DNA of 9,707 nt. It comes from Eubacteriales bacterium (GTDB taxonomy: Bacteria > Bacillota > Clostridia > Peptostreptococcales > Anaerovoracaceae). Positions 1 through 7,871 of this stretch are shown piece by piece; positions within the stretch are counted from its first letter, which is position 1; every line of letters begins with the position of its first letter. The position numbers were made by a program, and so were the translations under genes. The stretch is taken from contig JAQUYZ010000033.1 of the NCBI GenBank assembly GCA_028691625.1, forward strand, positions 1 through 9,707. The letters are read 5' to 3'. The notes under the pieces are model-generated. The model searched no databases, was not told the origin of the DNA, and was given only the letters and a program-made list of their open reading frames with translations.

Positions 1-2
1 AA

Positions 3-104
3 GTTATTAGAAACAAACCGGTTAAAGCGATGAGCATGGAAAAGTTTGGTAAGATTGAAATGTCCACGGAAAATTCCTTGAAAAGTTGGATAAAGGGAGC
101 ATAG
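3..104 (+). CDS. 3' end of an unidentified gene upstream of the glycosyltransferase (partial)
   Basis: An open frame enters from the left edge and ends at a TAG at 102-104, giving about 33 residues ending in SLKSWIKGA. The other two forward frames stop within the first 33 bases, so this is the only frame that can be a gene tail. The stop lies 4 nt before the ATG of the glycosyltransferase, and the RBS of that gene (AGGGAG, 94-99) lies inside this frame, which is typical of a translationally coupled operon. The fragment is too short to recognise. From the context it could be another spore-surface sugar-handling or coat gene, but that is inference only. Confidence 0.55.
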   Translation, partial: VIRNKPVKAMSMEKFGKIEMSTENSLKSWIKGA

Positions 105-108
105 ACTT

Positions 109-1230
109 ATGAGAATTGCAATGATCTGTACGGAGAAGCTGCCTGTACCGCCGATTCGCGGAGGCGCCATTCAACAGTATATCGATGCGGTATTGCCGTA
201 TCTGAAAGAAAAGCACGATGTGACCGTTTTTTGTGTTGCGGACCCGGAGTTGCCACAGAAGGGAAGCAATAATATATGCTATATCAAGGCAGTCAAAACA
301 CATGACTATATTTCGGGCGTGATCGATCATTTAAACGACGGATATGATTTGATCCATGTTTTTAACCGGCCTCAATGGGTCAATTTAATTGCGGAAAAGC
401 TGCCGTATTCCAAGATAAGCTTAAGTCTCCACAATGAGATGTTTCAGCCGTCAAAAATCACGAAGGAAGAGGGCGAGAAATGTATTCGAAGAGTTAAGTT
501 TATAACCACAGTCAGCAGATTTGTTGAGAGTGGAGTAAAAAAGCTTTACCCTGAAGCCGCCGGGAAAATACACACCGTTTACTCCGGAGTCGATGTCAAT
601 CGATACCAACCGGTTTGGTCTCAGGAAGCAACGATAATAAGGGATCAATTGAAGGCGCGATATGGATTGGCCGGCAAGAAGGTTGTCCTCTTTATCGGTA
701 GATTGGGTCAAAAAAAAGGTGCGCATATTCTGATCAAGGCGGTGAATCTGGTCCTATCCAGCCATCCTGATACTGCGCTTGTACTCGTTGGGAGCAAATG
801 GTACGGTGAAAATCAGGAAGATAGTTATGTACGGCAGGTTAAGCAAATGGCAGATGCTTTGGACACAGATGTTGTTCTGACCGGGTTTCTTCCACCAAAT
901 GAGGTCGTATCCCATTATTATCTGGGAGATGTTTTTATATGCGCATCCCAATGGAGGGAGCCTTTGGCCAGGGTACACTATGAGGCGATGGCGGCAGGGA
1001 TACCCATTATCACTACGGACAGAGGAGGTAGTGCCGAGGTTGTTAAGGGTAAGGGCAACGGCATTGTCATAAGCGAATACAACCAACCCCAGGCTTTTGC
1101 CGATGCCATAACGTATTTACTGGAGCAGCCGGATATTGCACTGGAGATGGGAACGGTCGGCAGGAGGCTGGCCGAGGAAAAGTATTCATGGAAAAGAGTT
1201 GCTATGGAACTGAATGATTTGTTCCTATAA
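109..1230 (+). CDS. GT4-family glycosyltransferase, spore-coat (CotSA/YtcC-like) type
   Basis: This 373-residue protein is a GT-B-fold retaining glycosyltransferase that probably transfers a nucleotide-activated sugar onto a spore-surface or cell-envelope acceptor. The N-terminal Rossmann half (about 1-175) opens with MRIAMICTEKLPVPPIRGGA; residues 18-20 (GGA) are the usual acceptor-side glycine loop. The C-terminal donor-binding half (about 185-373) has FIGRLGQKKG at 195-204 and the GT4 E-x7-E motif, E284 and E292, within EPLARVHYEAMAAG. Length is normal for the family. There is no signal peptide or membrane segment, so it should be cytoplasmic (mother cell, if sporulation-specific). The ATG is preceded by AGGGAG at 94-99 with 9-nt spacing. 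The neighbouring CotE-like genes favour a role in coat or crust glycosylation. Donor and acceptor cannot be read from sequence. Confidence 0.85.
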   Translation: MRIAMICTEKLPVPPIRGGAIQQYIDAVLPYLKEKHDVTVFCVADPELPQKGSNNICYIKAVKTHDYISGVIDHLNDGYDLIHVFNRPQWVNLIAEKLPYSKISLSLHNEMFQPSKITKEEGEKCIRRVKFITTVSRFVESGVKKLYPEAAGKIHTVYSGVDVNRYQPVWSQEATIIRDQLKARYGLAGKKVVLFIGRLGQKKGAHILIKAVNLVLSSHPDTALVLVGSKWYGENQEDSYVRQVKQMADALDTDVVLTGFLPPNEVVSHYYLGDVFICASQWREPLARVHYEAMAAGIPIITTDRGGSAEVVKGKGNGIVISEYNQPQAFADAITYLLEQPDIALEMGTVGRRLAEEKYSWKRVAMELNDLFL

Positions 1231-1285
1231 AGAAGTAAGGCGATTCACATAAGTATGAGGTTGCGAATAAAATATAACGAGACGG

Positions 1286-1294
1286 AAAGGAGGG
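1286..1294 (+). promoter_or_regulatory. Ribosome-binding site deciding a GTG start for the first CotE-like gene
   Basis: AAAGGAGGG lies 6 nt before GTG at 1301 but only 3 nt before an in-frame TTG at 1298. The spacing makes GTG the better start. Confidence 0.7.
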
Positions 1295-1300
1295 ATTTTG

Positions 1301-1780
1301 GTGGAATCCAAAACCCAAGCTACTCGAGAGATAATAGCAAAGACCACCTGCGGTACTGGTTTTAAAGCCATCGAGTATGTTCAATATATAGAATTAGAAA
1401 AAGAAGTTGTTCCCAATAAAATATTGGGCTGCTTCATAACAAATGTTGAAAACCCAAAAGCATTGAAATGGAAAGTCCCCGAGAGAAGTAGTTATTATGT
1501 GCCCGTAAAAGGGTCTTTTGATATTCATGCATGGTATTCCTGCAATAATGGTAATGAGACGGCTGTCGGAAATTCATCGGTTGTGTATCATGAAAACATA
1601 CCTATTTTGAAAAGAATCGGTGGACCGATCGGGCCTGTGGTTGCTACGGCGAAATTGGAGGATGATCCAATCGTTAACGATGTAAAACTGGACGGGAATA
1701 AAATTCGCGTTGAGGTATTGTTAAAGATATCCGCAGAGGTAGTTGGAGATTCCAGGCTCGTTGTTGAAATTGCGGAATGA
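1301..1780 (+). CDS. CotE-like outer spore coat protein, paralogue 1 (no acidic tail)
   Basis: A 159-residue protein of the CotE family. In Bacillus subtilis CotE is the mother-cell morphogenetic protein that assembles the outer coat. Family hallmarks are visible: REIIAKTTCGTG near the N-terminus (9-20), PNKILGCFITN (38-48), the central GSFDIHAWYS (71-80, matching the YYDVNVWYS segment of B. subtilis CotE as I recall it), and a closing SAEVVGDSRLVVEI (144-157, matching AEVVGETKVVVEV). It ends directly after this strand, without the acidic tail of B. subtilis CotE and of the next gene. A GGPIGP motif (107-112) is shared with the downstream paralogue. Start chosen is GTG at 1301 from RBS spacing. 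It lies 70 nt after the glycosyltransferase; no clear terminator was seen between them. The family call is firm; whether it is a true morphogenetic hub or a structural relative is unknown. Confidence 0.82.
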   Translation: MESKTQATREIIAKTTCGTGFKAIEYVQYIELEKEVVPNKILGCFITNVENPKALKWKVPERSSYYVPVKGSFDIHAWYSCNNGNETAVGNSSVVYHENIPILKRIGGPIGPVVATAKLEDDPIVNDVKLDGNKIRVEVLLKISAEVVGDSRLVVEIAE

Positions 1781-1845
1781 TGTGAGTAACACGTTCGGGT
1801 ATAGATATATATTATAGCTGTAAACGTATTGAAAGAAGGATAATA

Positions 1846-2391
1846 ATGGAGGAAATAAAAAAAATAATTGCGAAGGCGGCATATGGTCAAGGCACAAAGT
1901 CTTTCAGTAAAGATATCCATATAAATACTATTGAAGGAAAAAAGCCAACAGAGATCCTGGGGATTATCATAACCGATGCTGAGATATTAAGCTGCGCCCT
2001 CGAAGGGAATATAAAAAACGGAAAAGCAGTCAGGATAAAAGGTAAATTTGATGTCCATTTATGGTATGCACTGAGTGAAGATACCAAGGTTACGAAGGTC
2101 AGTACGAAGTTCTCAGATATCTTAATCGTTTCTGGGCAAGAAGCAGAAAAATACAATAATGAGGAAGTCAGAGCCTGGATTCAAAAAACTCCGCAATATT
2201 CGGGAACATCTATGATCGATGGCCCTGAAGGACCTGGCGTAACAGTTACGGTGCTATATGAGCTGGGTGCAGAAATATTGGGTCAAACGACATTAAGCGT
2301 AAAAGTTATTAATACGGTTGACGCCTCAGAAGACGCTCCGGAAGTACTAATGGATAACGGAGAAATCCTAGACGAATATGAAGATGACTAG
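1846..2391 (+). CDS. CotE-like outer spore coat protein, paralogue 2 (acidic C-terminal tail)
   Basis: A 181-residue CotE-family protein, the same length as I recall for B. subtilis CotE. It shows IKKIIAKAAYGQGTKSFSKD (4-23), PTEILGIIITDAE (34-46), GKFDVHLWYAL (66-76), a DGPEGP motif (125-130) and GAEILGQTTLSVKV (141-154). The tail from about 159 is strongly acidic (many Asp and Glu, ending DEYEDD), as in B. subtilis CotE, where the C-terminal region helps recruit other coat proteins. The ATG has AGAAGGA 5 nt upstream. The 65-nt AT-rich gap after paralogue 1 holds no obvious terminator, so the two may be co-transcribed, or this gene may have its own sporulation promoter. Of the two paralogues this is the better candidate for the canonical CotE role, by inference. 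Confidence 0.85.
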   Translation: MEEIKKIIAKAAYGQGTKSFSKDIHINTIEGKKPTEILGIIITDAEILSCALEGNIKNGKAVRIKGKFDVHLWYALSEDTKVTKVSTKFSDILIVSGQEAEKYNNEEVRAWIQKTPQYSGTSMIDGPEGPGVTVTVLYELGAEILGQTTLSVKVINTVDASEDAPEVLMDNGEILDEYEDD

Positions 2392-2413
2392 GCAAGCTAT
2401 CGAAATAGGAATG

Positions 2414-2506
2414 AAAAAAAGAGTGGGATAAAGGGATGGAGATCTTAAATCACCAACTCCTTCCCTTAAATCCAGACTTTCAACCTGCCCCGAGTGCGTT
2501 TTTTTT
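2414..2506 (+). terminator. Possible terminator after the CotE-like genes (imperfect hairpin, A and T tracts)
   Basis: GGATAAAGGGATGGAG (2426-2441) faces CTCCTTCCCTTAAATCC (2457-2473) across a 15-nt loop and pairs imperfectly (GGAG, AAGGGA and GGAT blocks match). The repeat is flanked by A7 (2414-2420) on the left and T8 (2499-2506) on the right, so it could act on either strand. Against this, the T tract starts about 25 nt after the main stem, unlike a textbook intrinsic terminator. Confidence 0.35.
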
Positions 2507-2556
2507 GAGAGGATAATCAGCAATCCTCCGATTGGCGCCGTTCCATATATTTTTCT

Positions 2557-2584
2557 TTGCTTTTATAGAAATAGTTGTTAAAAT
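2557..2584 (+). promoter_or_regulatory. Putative sigma-A-type promoter for jetABCD
   Basis: TTGCTT (2557-2562) and TAAAAT (2579-2584) are separated by 16 nt, close to the TTGACA/TATAAT consensus. The -10 box ends 46 nt before the jetA ATG. It is the best match seen in the junction and the surroundings are AT-rich. This is a pattern match only. Confidence 0.4.
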
Positions 2585-2619
2585 AAAGATAGATAAGTAA
2601 AAACGGCAAAAGAAGTTGC

Positions 2620-2624
2620 AGGGG
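2620..2624 (+). promoter_or_regulatory. Ribosome-binding site deciding the jetA start
   Basis: AGGGG lies 6 nt before ATG 2631. A longer reading from TTG at 2616 would place this site inside the coding region and has no good RBS of its own, so ATG 2631 is preferred. Confidence 0.65.
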
Positions 2625-2630
2625 TATTCG

Positions 2631-4022
2631 ATGTTGTTTCAGATTATTCCGGAGAAATTTTTTTCTATACTGTCTACCGGAAATAAAAAGTTATATTGGG
2701 AATGTATCTACAAGCTGTTTACGATCATGAGTAACCAGCTTTCTTTTGGTGTGAAAAGAGAGGACATCACAGACGAACTGATCTATTACTTTGATTCGGA
2801 GATGTCTATGGAAATCGCAGGGGATGAAGATGCGGCTGAGAATTCCTTTCGTGATAGCAGGGATAAAGCGAACTTTATCATTCGCAGGTTGGCAGACTGC
2901 GGATGGATCACCATAGAAACGGACAACAATCACGAACAGAAGGTGTATTTTCTGGATTACAGTATTGAAATCTTAAGGACGCTGGTAAGCATAACAAAGC
3001 ACGAACGGATCGAGTACCAGGGTTATATCTATACCATATATAATTTGCTGCGGGGTTCCAACGAAAATCCCGGCATTGCTTTACAGCAGATCTACGAAAA
3101 CACAGATAAGCTTATAACGGGATTGAAAAATCTGAATTCCAATATTAAAAAGTATATCGATGAACTGACCCGGCATGCAACGGTAAAGGAAATCATGGAT
3201 GCATTATTTAACGATTATATGCTTAATGTTGTCGACAAAGCGTATCACAGGCTGCTGACTTCAGATAATGTGGCAAAATTCAGACCGGAAATCATAAGCA
3301 GGCTGGAAGGAAAAAAAACAGATACTCGATATATTGAACGGGCGTCAAAAGAAATCGCAGAAATAACCGAAATGCCTTTGGAAGAAGCAAAAGAGAAGGT
3401 ATACGATTATTTAAGAGATATCAGGGACGCTTTCCTGAACATGGACAATATTCTGGAAGAAATATACCGAAGAAGCACCCAATATCAAAAATCCGCAGTA
3501 AACCGCGCGCGATTTTTGCTGTCCACCAGTGAAGATGTTCAAGGGCAGATCAAAGAGATATTGCTTTACTTAAATGAAGAAATCGAAGAGATGGAGCTGG
3601 ATTTGGGATCTATTTACCAGTATGATTTTATCGACAATCTGATATCCGTTTACACCTCAGGGGTAATGGACGAGGCCTCCTTCTACGTCCCGCCTGTGAG
3701 CAAGGGCGTCTTTCTCCCAGAGGAGATGCAGGATCACATCATCGATGCGGATGCCAGAAGGAAAAAATTTGAAGCGATGCAGGAAAAGCTGAGAAACGTA
3801 ATAAGCGTTCAATCCATTTCGGATTACGTCAGTAAAGCGCTTGGCGATAAACCGGTGATCGATGCGGCGAGCTTGCCACTGCTTGCCAATGAGGACGTTC
3901 TCCGGTTGATCTATATTAGGTTATATGGGCAGCGCAGAAGGATGGGGTATTCCGTAAAGGTAAAGGATAAGGTTTTGGTAAATGGGTTTACTTTCCGGAA
4001 TTTCGAAATCTGGAAGGCATAG
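2631..4022 (+). CDS. jetA: Wadjet subunit JetA (kleisin-like, type III/DUF5716-like)
   Basis: This 463-residue protein is the kleisin-like (MukF-like) subunit, which in characterised Wadjet systems bridges the heads of the JetC dimer and binds JetB. It opens with MLFQIIPEKFFSILST, typical of JetA proteins. A predicted winged-helix-like N-terminal region (about 1-110) includes FIIRRLADCGWITIE (83-97). A long helical middle (about 115-345) and a C-terminal region rich in R, L and Y (RLYGQRRRMGY) follow. Length and the order kleisin, KITE, SMC, TOPRIM fit the type III form that I associate with DUF5716/JetA. It leads the operon, with jetB starting 14 nt after its stop. Assignment rests mainly on gene order plus the N-terminal pattern; the subtype is less certain than the family. 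Confidence 0.85.
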   Translation: MLFQIIPEKFFSILSTGNKKLYWECIYKLFTIMSNQLSFGVKREDITDELIYYFDSEMSMEIAGDEDAAENSFRDSRDKANFIIRRLADCGWITIETDNNHEQKVYFLDYSIEILRTLVSITKHERIEYQGYIYTIYNLLRGSNENPGIALQQIYENTDKLITGLKNLNSNIKKYIDELTRHATVKEIMDALFNDYMLNVVDKAYHRLLTSDNVAKFRPEIISRLEGKKTDTRYIERASKEIAEITEMPLEEAKEKVYDYLRDIRDAFLNMDNILEEIYRRSTQYQKSAVNRARFLLSTSEDVQGQIKEILLYLNEEIEEMELDLGSIYQYDFIDNLISVYTSGVMDEASFYVPPVSKGVFLPEEMQDHIIDADARRKKFEAMQEKLRNVISVQSISDYVSKALGDKPVIDAASLPLLANEDVLRLIYIRLYGQRRRMGYSVKVKDKVLVNGFTFRNFEIWKA

Positions 4023-4036
4023 AGGAGGGATTTGCA

Positions 4037-4660
4037 ATGGAACTGTTACAGGGATTATCTCAGGGAGATAAGGAAAATTTCAGACGAATCTGCAACAAGC
4101 TGATCAGCGTCTGTTTCATCTGCAAAAAGAAGGAGGATACCAGAAGTGATTATTACTTCCTCCTCAGACACAAACAGCTGTTTAAGCAGTATATCGAAAT
4201 ACTGGGCTACAAACTAAATATCAATGAAGAGTACGGAGTAATCCAGCTAGTCAATCAGCAGAATTACAACCGGATTAATTTGAAGCTTTTTGAATCGATT
4301 ATTCTGTTGATTCTGCGGATCCTTTATGATGAAAAAAAGAGAGAGCTTTCTCTGGATAACGACATTATTATCGATGTGGGAGAGATCCAGGACAAGTTTA
4401 TGGCGCTTAAGATCAGGGACAAGCTCATCGATAAGACGACCCTGGGAAATGCGTTGCGGATATTCCGGCGTTTTCAATTGCTGGAGCCCCTGGATAAGGA
4501 CTTGACGAGAGCGGATTCCAGAATTCTGTTATATGATTCCATCCTGATGGCCGTGAAAGTAGACGACATCAAGGAAGCCTACGGGAAAATCGAAATCTAT
4601 AGGAAAGGGGGCGATACGGATGAAGAGACTGACGCGGATGAAGTTGATCCACTGGCATAG
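4037..4660 (+). CDS. jetB: Wadjet subunit JetB (MukE/KITE-like)
   Basis: A 207-residue protein without membrane segments or signal peptide. In Wadjet complexes JetB is a small winged-helix, MukE-like subunit that dimerises and binds the kleisin JetA. The sequence fits: an N-terminal helical part, a middle segment FESIILLILRILYDEK (86-101), and a wing-like region with DKTTLGNALRIFRRFQLLEP (133-152), a usual helix-turn-helix-like pattern ending in a strand (RILLYDSILMAV). The C-terminal tail is acidic (EETDADEVDP). GGAGGG (4024-4029) lies 7 nt before the ATG. Its last 41 nt overlap the start of jetC in another frame, implying translational coupling and controlled subunit ratio. It is probably of the DUF6063-type family found in type III systems; this label comes from memory and gene position. 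Confidence 0.8.
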   Translation: MELLQGLSQGDKENFRRICNKLISVCFICKKKEDTRSDYYFLLRHKQLFKQYIEILGYKLNINEEYGVIQLVNQQNYNRINLKLFESIILLILRILYDEKKRELSLDNDIIIDVGEIQDKFMALKIRDKLIDKTTLGNALRIFRRFQLLEPLDKDLTRADSRILLYDSILMAVKVDDIKEAYGKIEIYRKGGDTDEETDADEVDPLA

Positions 4661-7600
4661 CTTTGAGAACGAGACCATCGAATTCGGAGATTCCGTATTG
4701 CTTTCCGGCGAAAACGGGGCGGGAAAATCGACGCTACTGGATGCCATGCAGCTTGTGATTACCGTGTCAAAAAATAATTTCAACAAAGCTGCCCATGAGC
4801 ATGGAAAGAGAAAATTGTCAGGGTATGTGCGGTATAAGACAGGGAAAGAAAACCGGCCCTACGAAAGAACGGGTCAGGTCACTGCCCATGTGGCGCTGGA
4901 ATTTTATGACGAATCGAAAAAGAGCTATTTTATCGTAGGAGCGGTGGTGGATTCGGCATCCGAGGACAGCGATACCACGGTATGGTACAGAATGGAAAAT
5001 ACCGAACTGAGGGATGAACTGTTTTTCACAGGACGCATACCGAAAAACATTGATGCCTTTCGCAGCACCAATAAAACCTGGTTAAAAATGATCACCAAAA
5101 CACAGGTGGACGCCCGGAAGGATTTCAAAGGAAGATTCGGCAGGCTGGAAGACAAGTTTTTTGAACTGATTCCCAAATCTCTGGCCTTTAAGCCGATTGA
5201 CGACATTAAAGACTTTGTGTACTCTTATGTCCTGGATAAAAAGGAAGTCAATATTGAAGCACTCAAAGAAAATGTCAGGACGTATCAGGAGCTTGAAATA
5301 CTTCTGAACAGCATCAGAGTGAAAATCGAAAAGCTGGAAGTGATCCGGGAAAAATATCATCAGATATTGGACTGCATCAAAAAAGACCGTTTCTATGAAT
5401 ACTACATCGCGCGGGCTGATCTGGAATTGAATGCCGCGCAGATCTCGGATGCTTTTCGTATGATTGGACAATGTAAAACCATGATCAGCGAGTTGCAGAA
5501 AGAGGAGCGCAAGTTGACCGAGAAAAAAGATCAAAGGGAGGAACTGATCCGCGCCATCAATCTGGAGCTGGATAAAAATGAAGATTATATCGCCATCAGA
5601 AAAATAGAGGAGAAATTAGAACAGATAAAGACAAAGATTGAGGGCCTTGAAGAAGAAAAAGGGCACTTGATGGATTCGGTTCGGAAGGCACTTGGGAGCA
5701 TAAAATCTCTGGCTGCCATAGAGCTGTTTCAGAAGGACGAAATATTAAAAGAATTTACAGATCGATTTACAGAAATTGAAAACTGCGAAGAGATTTCTTC
5801 CGTTCGTAATCTGACGGATCGGGTGATTGCTTATAAAAAAGAAAAGCATGGTGAACTGTCAAACCAGATTTTTGAAGCGAAGAAAAAAGAAGAGCAGCTG
5901 GCTGCGGAAATGACGGAGCTGAATCATAGAATCGAAAATCTGTCAAAAAGAAAGCTGGATTACGGAAAGCATGTTGACCATCTGCAGACTGCGATCAAAG
6001 AAGAGTTGGTCCACCTTGGCAGGAACAGAGAAGTCCGGGTTTTGTGCGAGCTCTTGAATATAACAGATGAGACCTGGCGAAACGCCATCGAAGGATATTT
6101 GAATACACAGAAATTTTATCTCCTGGTGGAGCCGGAGGATTTTGACATTGCCCTCAGCGTATACGAAAGATTGAAGAAAGATCAGGGGCTCCACAGCGTA
6201 GGGGTGATCAATACCAGAAAACTGGAAGAATATGAGGAGGAAAAAGAGGGCTCCCTCGCTGCGAAGATCACTTCAAAAAATGTTTATGCCAAGCGATTCG
6301 TCAACATGCTCTTAAACAATGTAGTCCTTTGTGAACGGGTAGAGGACTTGAAAAAATATAACAGAGCCATCACGCCTTCCTGTGTTCGGTATCAGAACCG
6401 GGTTGCAGTCGTAATCAGTCCCGGACTTTACGAGGTCCCCTTTATCGGCGCAGAGGCTTACAAAGTTCAGCTGGAAAGGGCGAAGCTGGAACGGGCTGAA
6501 AAGAGAAGGATAGTGGAAGAGGTTGAGGCACAACTGGTACTTTTGAATAAAGCGAAGCTGCTGCTTTCACATGATGGGGAAACAGGTATCTCCTATCGAC
6601 TCCCGACGCTTCTCGACCTCAGGATCGAAAAACAGCGCAAGGCTGACGCTTTGAAAGAAAAGAAACGCCTGGAGGAAAATACGACTTTGCTCTTTAAGCA
6701 GATGGAACGGGAACGTCTTTTGGAAGAGTCGGGGAAAATCGAAGAAGAAAAAGGTCGGAATCAGAAAGAGCAGGGAGGTCATCTGAATCAGATCCAATCG
6801 GAGACAGAGCGCCGTCAGGAGCTTCTGGAAAAAGAGAAAAAGCTGAAAACGGAGCTGGAGCGGATAGAAACGGGGCTTCTGGAATCGGCAATTATCTGCC
6901 GGCAGGAGTATGAAAGGATATTAAAAGGGAAAAACCTGAATAAGCTACGGGAAGACTACGAAGGTACCAGAAAGGGAAACTGGACGAAAAAGGGGAATCT
7001 GGAAGGCGAACTGCTGGAAAGCATGGCTCGCTTTAAATCGGATCATGATTTCGGAGGGGAGGCCTCGCTCCGCGGTTATCCTGTTTTTGAAGAGGCGTAT
7101 AATAAGCTGAAGGATTCTGAACTTTTGAACTATGAAGAAAAGGTGCAGAAGGCGAAAGAGGCTGCTGAAGCGGAATTCAGGGAACAGTTTCTATCCAAGA
7201 TGCAGGAGAATATAAAAAAGGCACATGGGGAATTTGACGAATTGAATAGAGCCCTGGCGGCCATTCCTTTCGGCAGCGATTATTATAAATTTGAATATGC
7301 TGCCTGCAAAAAGTACAAGCTGTATTACAACATGATCATGGACGATTTCAACATCATAGACGGGGAATCCCTTTTCAGCGGAGCTTTTAACCAACGCCAC
7401 CGTGAGGTAATCGAAGAGCTTTTTGATAAGCTTACGGCGGAAGGAGAAAACAGCAATAAGATCCTGGAGGAATTCACCGATTACAGGACTTATATGGATT
7501 ATGACATCAGGATCAGCCATGGAGACGGCGATTATTCCTATTATTCCAAAGTGTGCGAGGAGAAGAGCGGAGGGGAAACACAGACTCCCTTTTACGTTAC

Positions 7601-7871
7601 GGTGGCAGCTTCCTTTATGCAGCTTTACAGCAACAACATAGGCGGGGACGCCATCGGGCTGATCCTGCTTGACGAAGCCTTCAACAATATGGATGATGAG
7701 CGGATCGCCGGCGTACTGGAGTTTTTCGGACGGCTTCCTCTGCAGATTATTGTGGCGGCTCCGCCGGATAAAATACAGTATATACAGCCGACGCTGAAGC
7801 ACACCTTGCTGGTATTAAAAGACGGCGCCGGCAGTTATGTGGAGAACTTTGCCTATGAAAAATTATCGTAA
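4620..7871 (+). CDS. jetC: Wadjet subunit JetC (SMC/MukB-like ATPase)
   Basis: A 1083-residue SMC-type ATPase, the motor of the complex. Family knowledge says JetABC extrudes DNA loops using ATP and so senses small closed circles. The Walker A is GENGAGKST at 30-38 (K36). Long coiled-coil stretches rich in K, E and L cover roughly 230-450 and 620-890. A hinge-like globular insert lies between, about 464-615 (starts HLGRNREVRVLCELL). The head half at the C-terminus has the ABC signature SGGET (983-987), Walker B LILLDEAFNNMD with D1018 and E1019, and the D-loop D1025. All catalytic positions are present, so it should be active. AAGGGGG (4605-4611) lies 8 nt before the ATG. A second in-frame ATG at residue 7 is possible but lacks good support. 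It overlaps jetB by 41 nt and jetD by 17 nt. Confidence 0.93.
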   Translation: MKRLTRMKLIHWHSFENETIEFGDSVLLSGENGAGKSTLLDAMQLVITVSKNNFNKAAHEHGKRKLSGYVRYKTGKENRPYERTGQVTAHVALEFYDESKKSYFIVGAVVDSASEDSDTTVWYRMENTELRDELFFTGRIPKNIDAFRSTNKTWLKMITKTQVDARKDFKGRFGRLEDKFFELIPKSLAFKPIDDIKDFVYSYVLDKKEVNIEALKENVRTYQELEILLNSIRVKIEKLEVIREKYHQILDCIKKDRFYEYYIARADLELNAAQISDAFRMIGQCKTMISELQKEERKLTEKKDQREELIRAINLELDKNEDYIAIRKIEEKLEQIKTKIEGLEEEKGHLMDSVRKALGSIKSLAAIELFQKDEILKEFTDRFTEIENCEEISSVRNLTDRVIAYKKEKHGELSNQIFEAKKKEEQLAAEMTELNHRIENLSKRKLDYGKHVDHLQTAIKEELVHLGRNREVRVLCELLNITDETWRNAIEGYLNTQKFYLLVEPEDFDIALSVYERLKKDQGLHSVGVINTRKLEEYEEEKEGSLAAKITSKNVYAKRFVNMLLNNVVLCERVEDLKKYNRAITPSCVRYQNRVAVVISPGLYEVPFIGAEAYKVQLERAKLERAEKRRIVEEVEAQLVLLNKAKLLLSHDGETGISYRLPTLLDLRIEKQRKADALKEKKRLEENTTLLFKQMERERLLEESGKIEEEKGRNQKEQGGHLNQIQSETERRQELLEKEKKLKTELERIETGLLESAIICRQEYERILKGKNLNKLREDYEGTRKGNWTKKGNLEGELLESMARFKSDHDFGGEASLRGYPVFEEAYNKLKDSELLNYEEKVQKAKEAAEAEFREQFLSKMQENIKKAHGEFDELNRALAAIPFGSDYYKFEYAACKKYKLYYNMIMDDFNIIDGESLFSGAFNQRHREVIEELFDKLTAEGENSNKILEEFTDYRTYMDYDIRISHGDGDYSYYSKVCEEKSGGETQTPFYVTVAASFMQLYSNNIGGDAIGLILLDEAFNNMDDERIAGVLEFFGRLPLQIIVAAPPDKIQYIQPTLKHTLLVLKDGAGSYVENFAYEKLS
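7841..7844 (+). promoter_or_regulatory. Ribosome-binding site deciding the jetD start
   Basis: GGAG lies 10 nt before ATG 7855. An in-frame ATG at 7837 lies upstream of this site and would add only six residues. The protein from 7855 (MKNYRKIIANALL) looks like a natural N-terminus. Confidence 0.6.

Larger units (their letters stand above)
2392..2630 (+). other. Non-coding junction between the spore-coat block and the Wadjet operon
   Basis: No ORF of useful length was seen on either strand. The stretch contains an imperfect inverted repeat with flanking A7 and T8 tracts, two small overlapping hairpins at 2509-2534 and a plausible promoter at 2557-2584. No transposase remnant, tRNA gene or obvious direct repeat marking an insertion boundary was found by eye. 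Confidence 0.7.

Noticed and set aside
1249..1257. CATAAGTAT upstream of the first CotE gene as a SigE/SigK -10 box
   Set aside because: Only the CATA part matches; the rest departs from both consensus sequences and no convincing -35 was found.
1786..1814. A possible SigK-like promoter before the second CotE gene (AC at 1789-1790, TATATATTA at 1806-1814)
   Set aside because: The -10 lacks the leading C of the CATAnnnTA consensus and the short -35 AC is uninformative in AT-rich sequence. Timing of expression in sporulation is plausible but this match is not enough.
2616..2630. A TTG start for jetA adding five residues
   Set aside because: The AGGGG at 2620-2624 fits ATG 2631, and family members start at the equivalent of MLFQIIPEKFF.
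7191..7802. A 203-codon open frame on the - strand opposite the jetC ATPase head
   Set aside because: It lies wholly within the coding region for the signature and Walker B motifs of jetC, has no RBS and no recognisable domain; it is a shadow of jetC.
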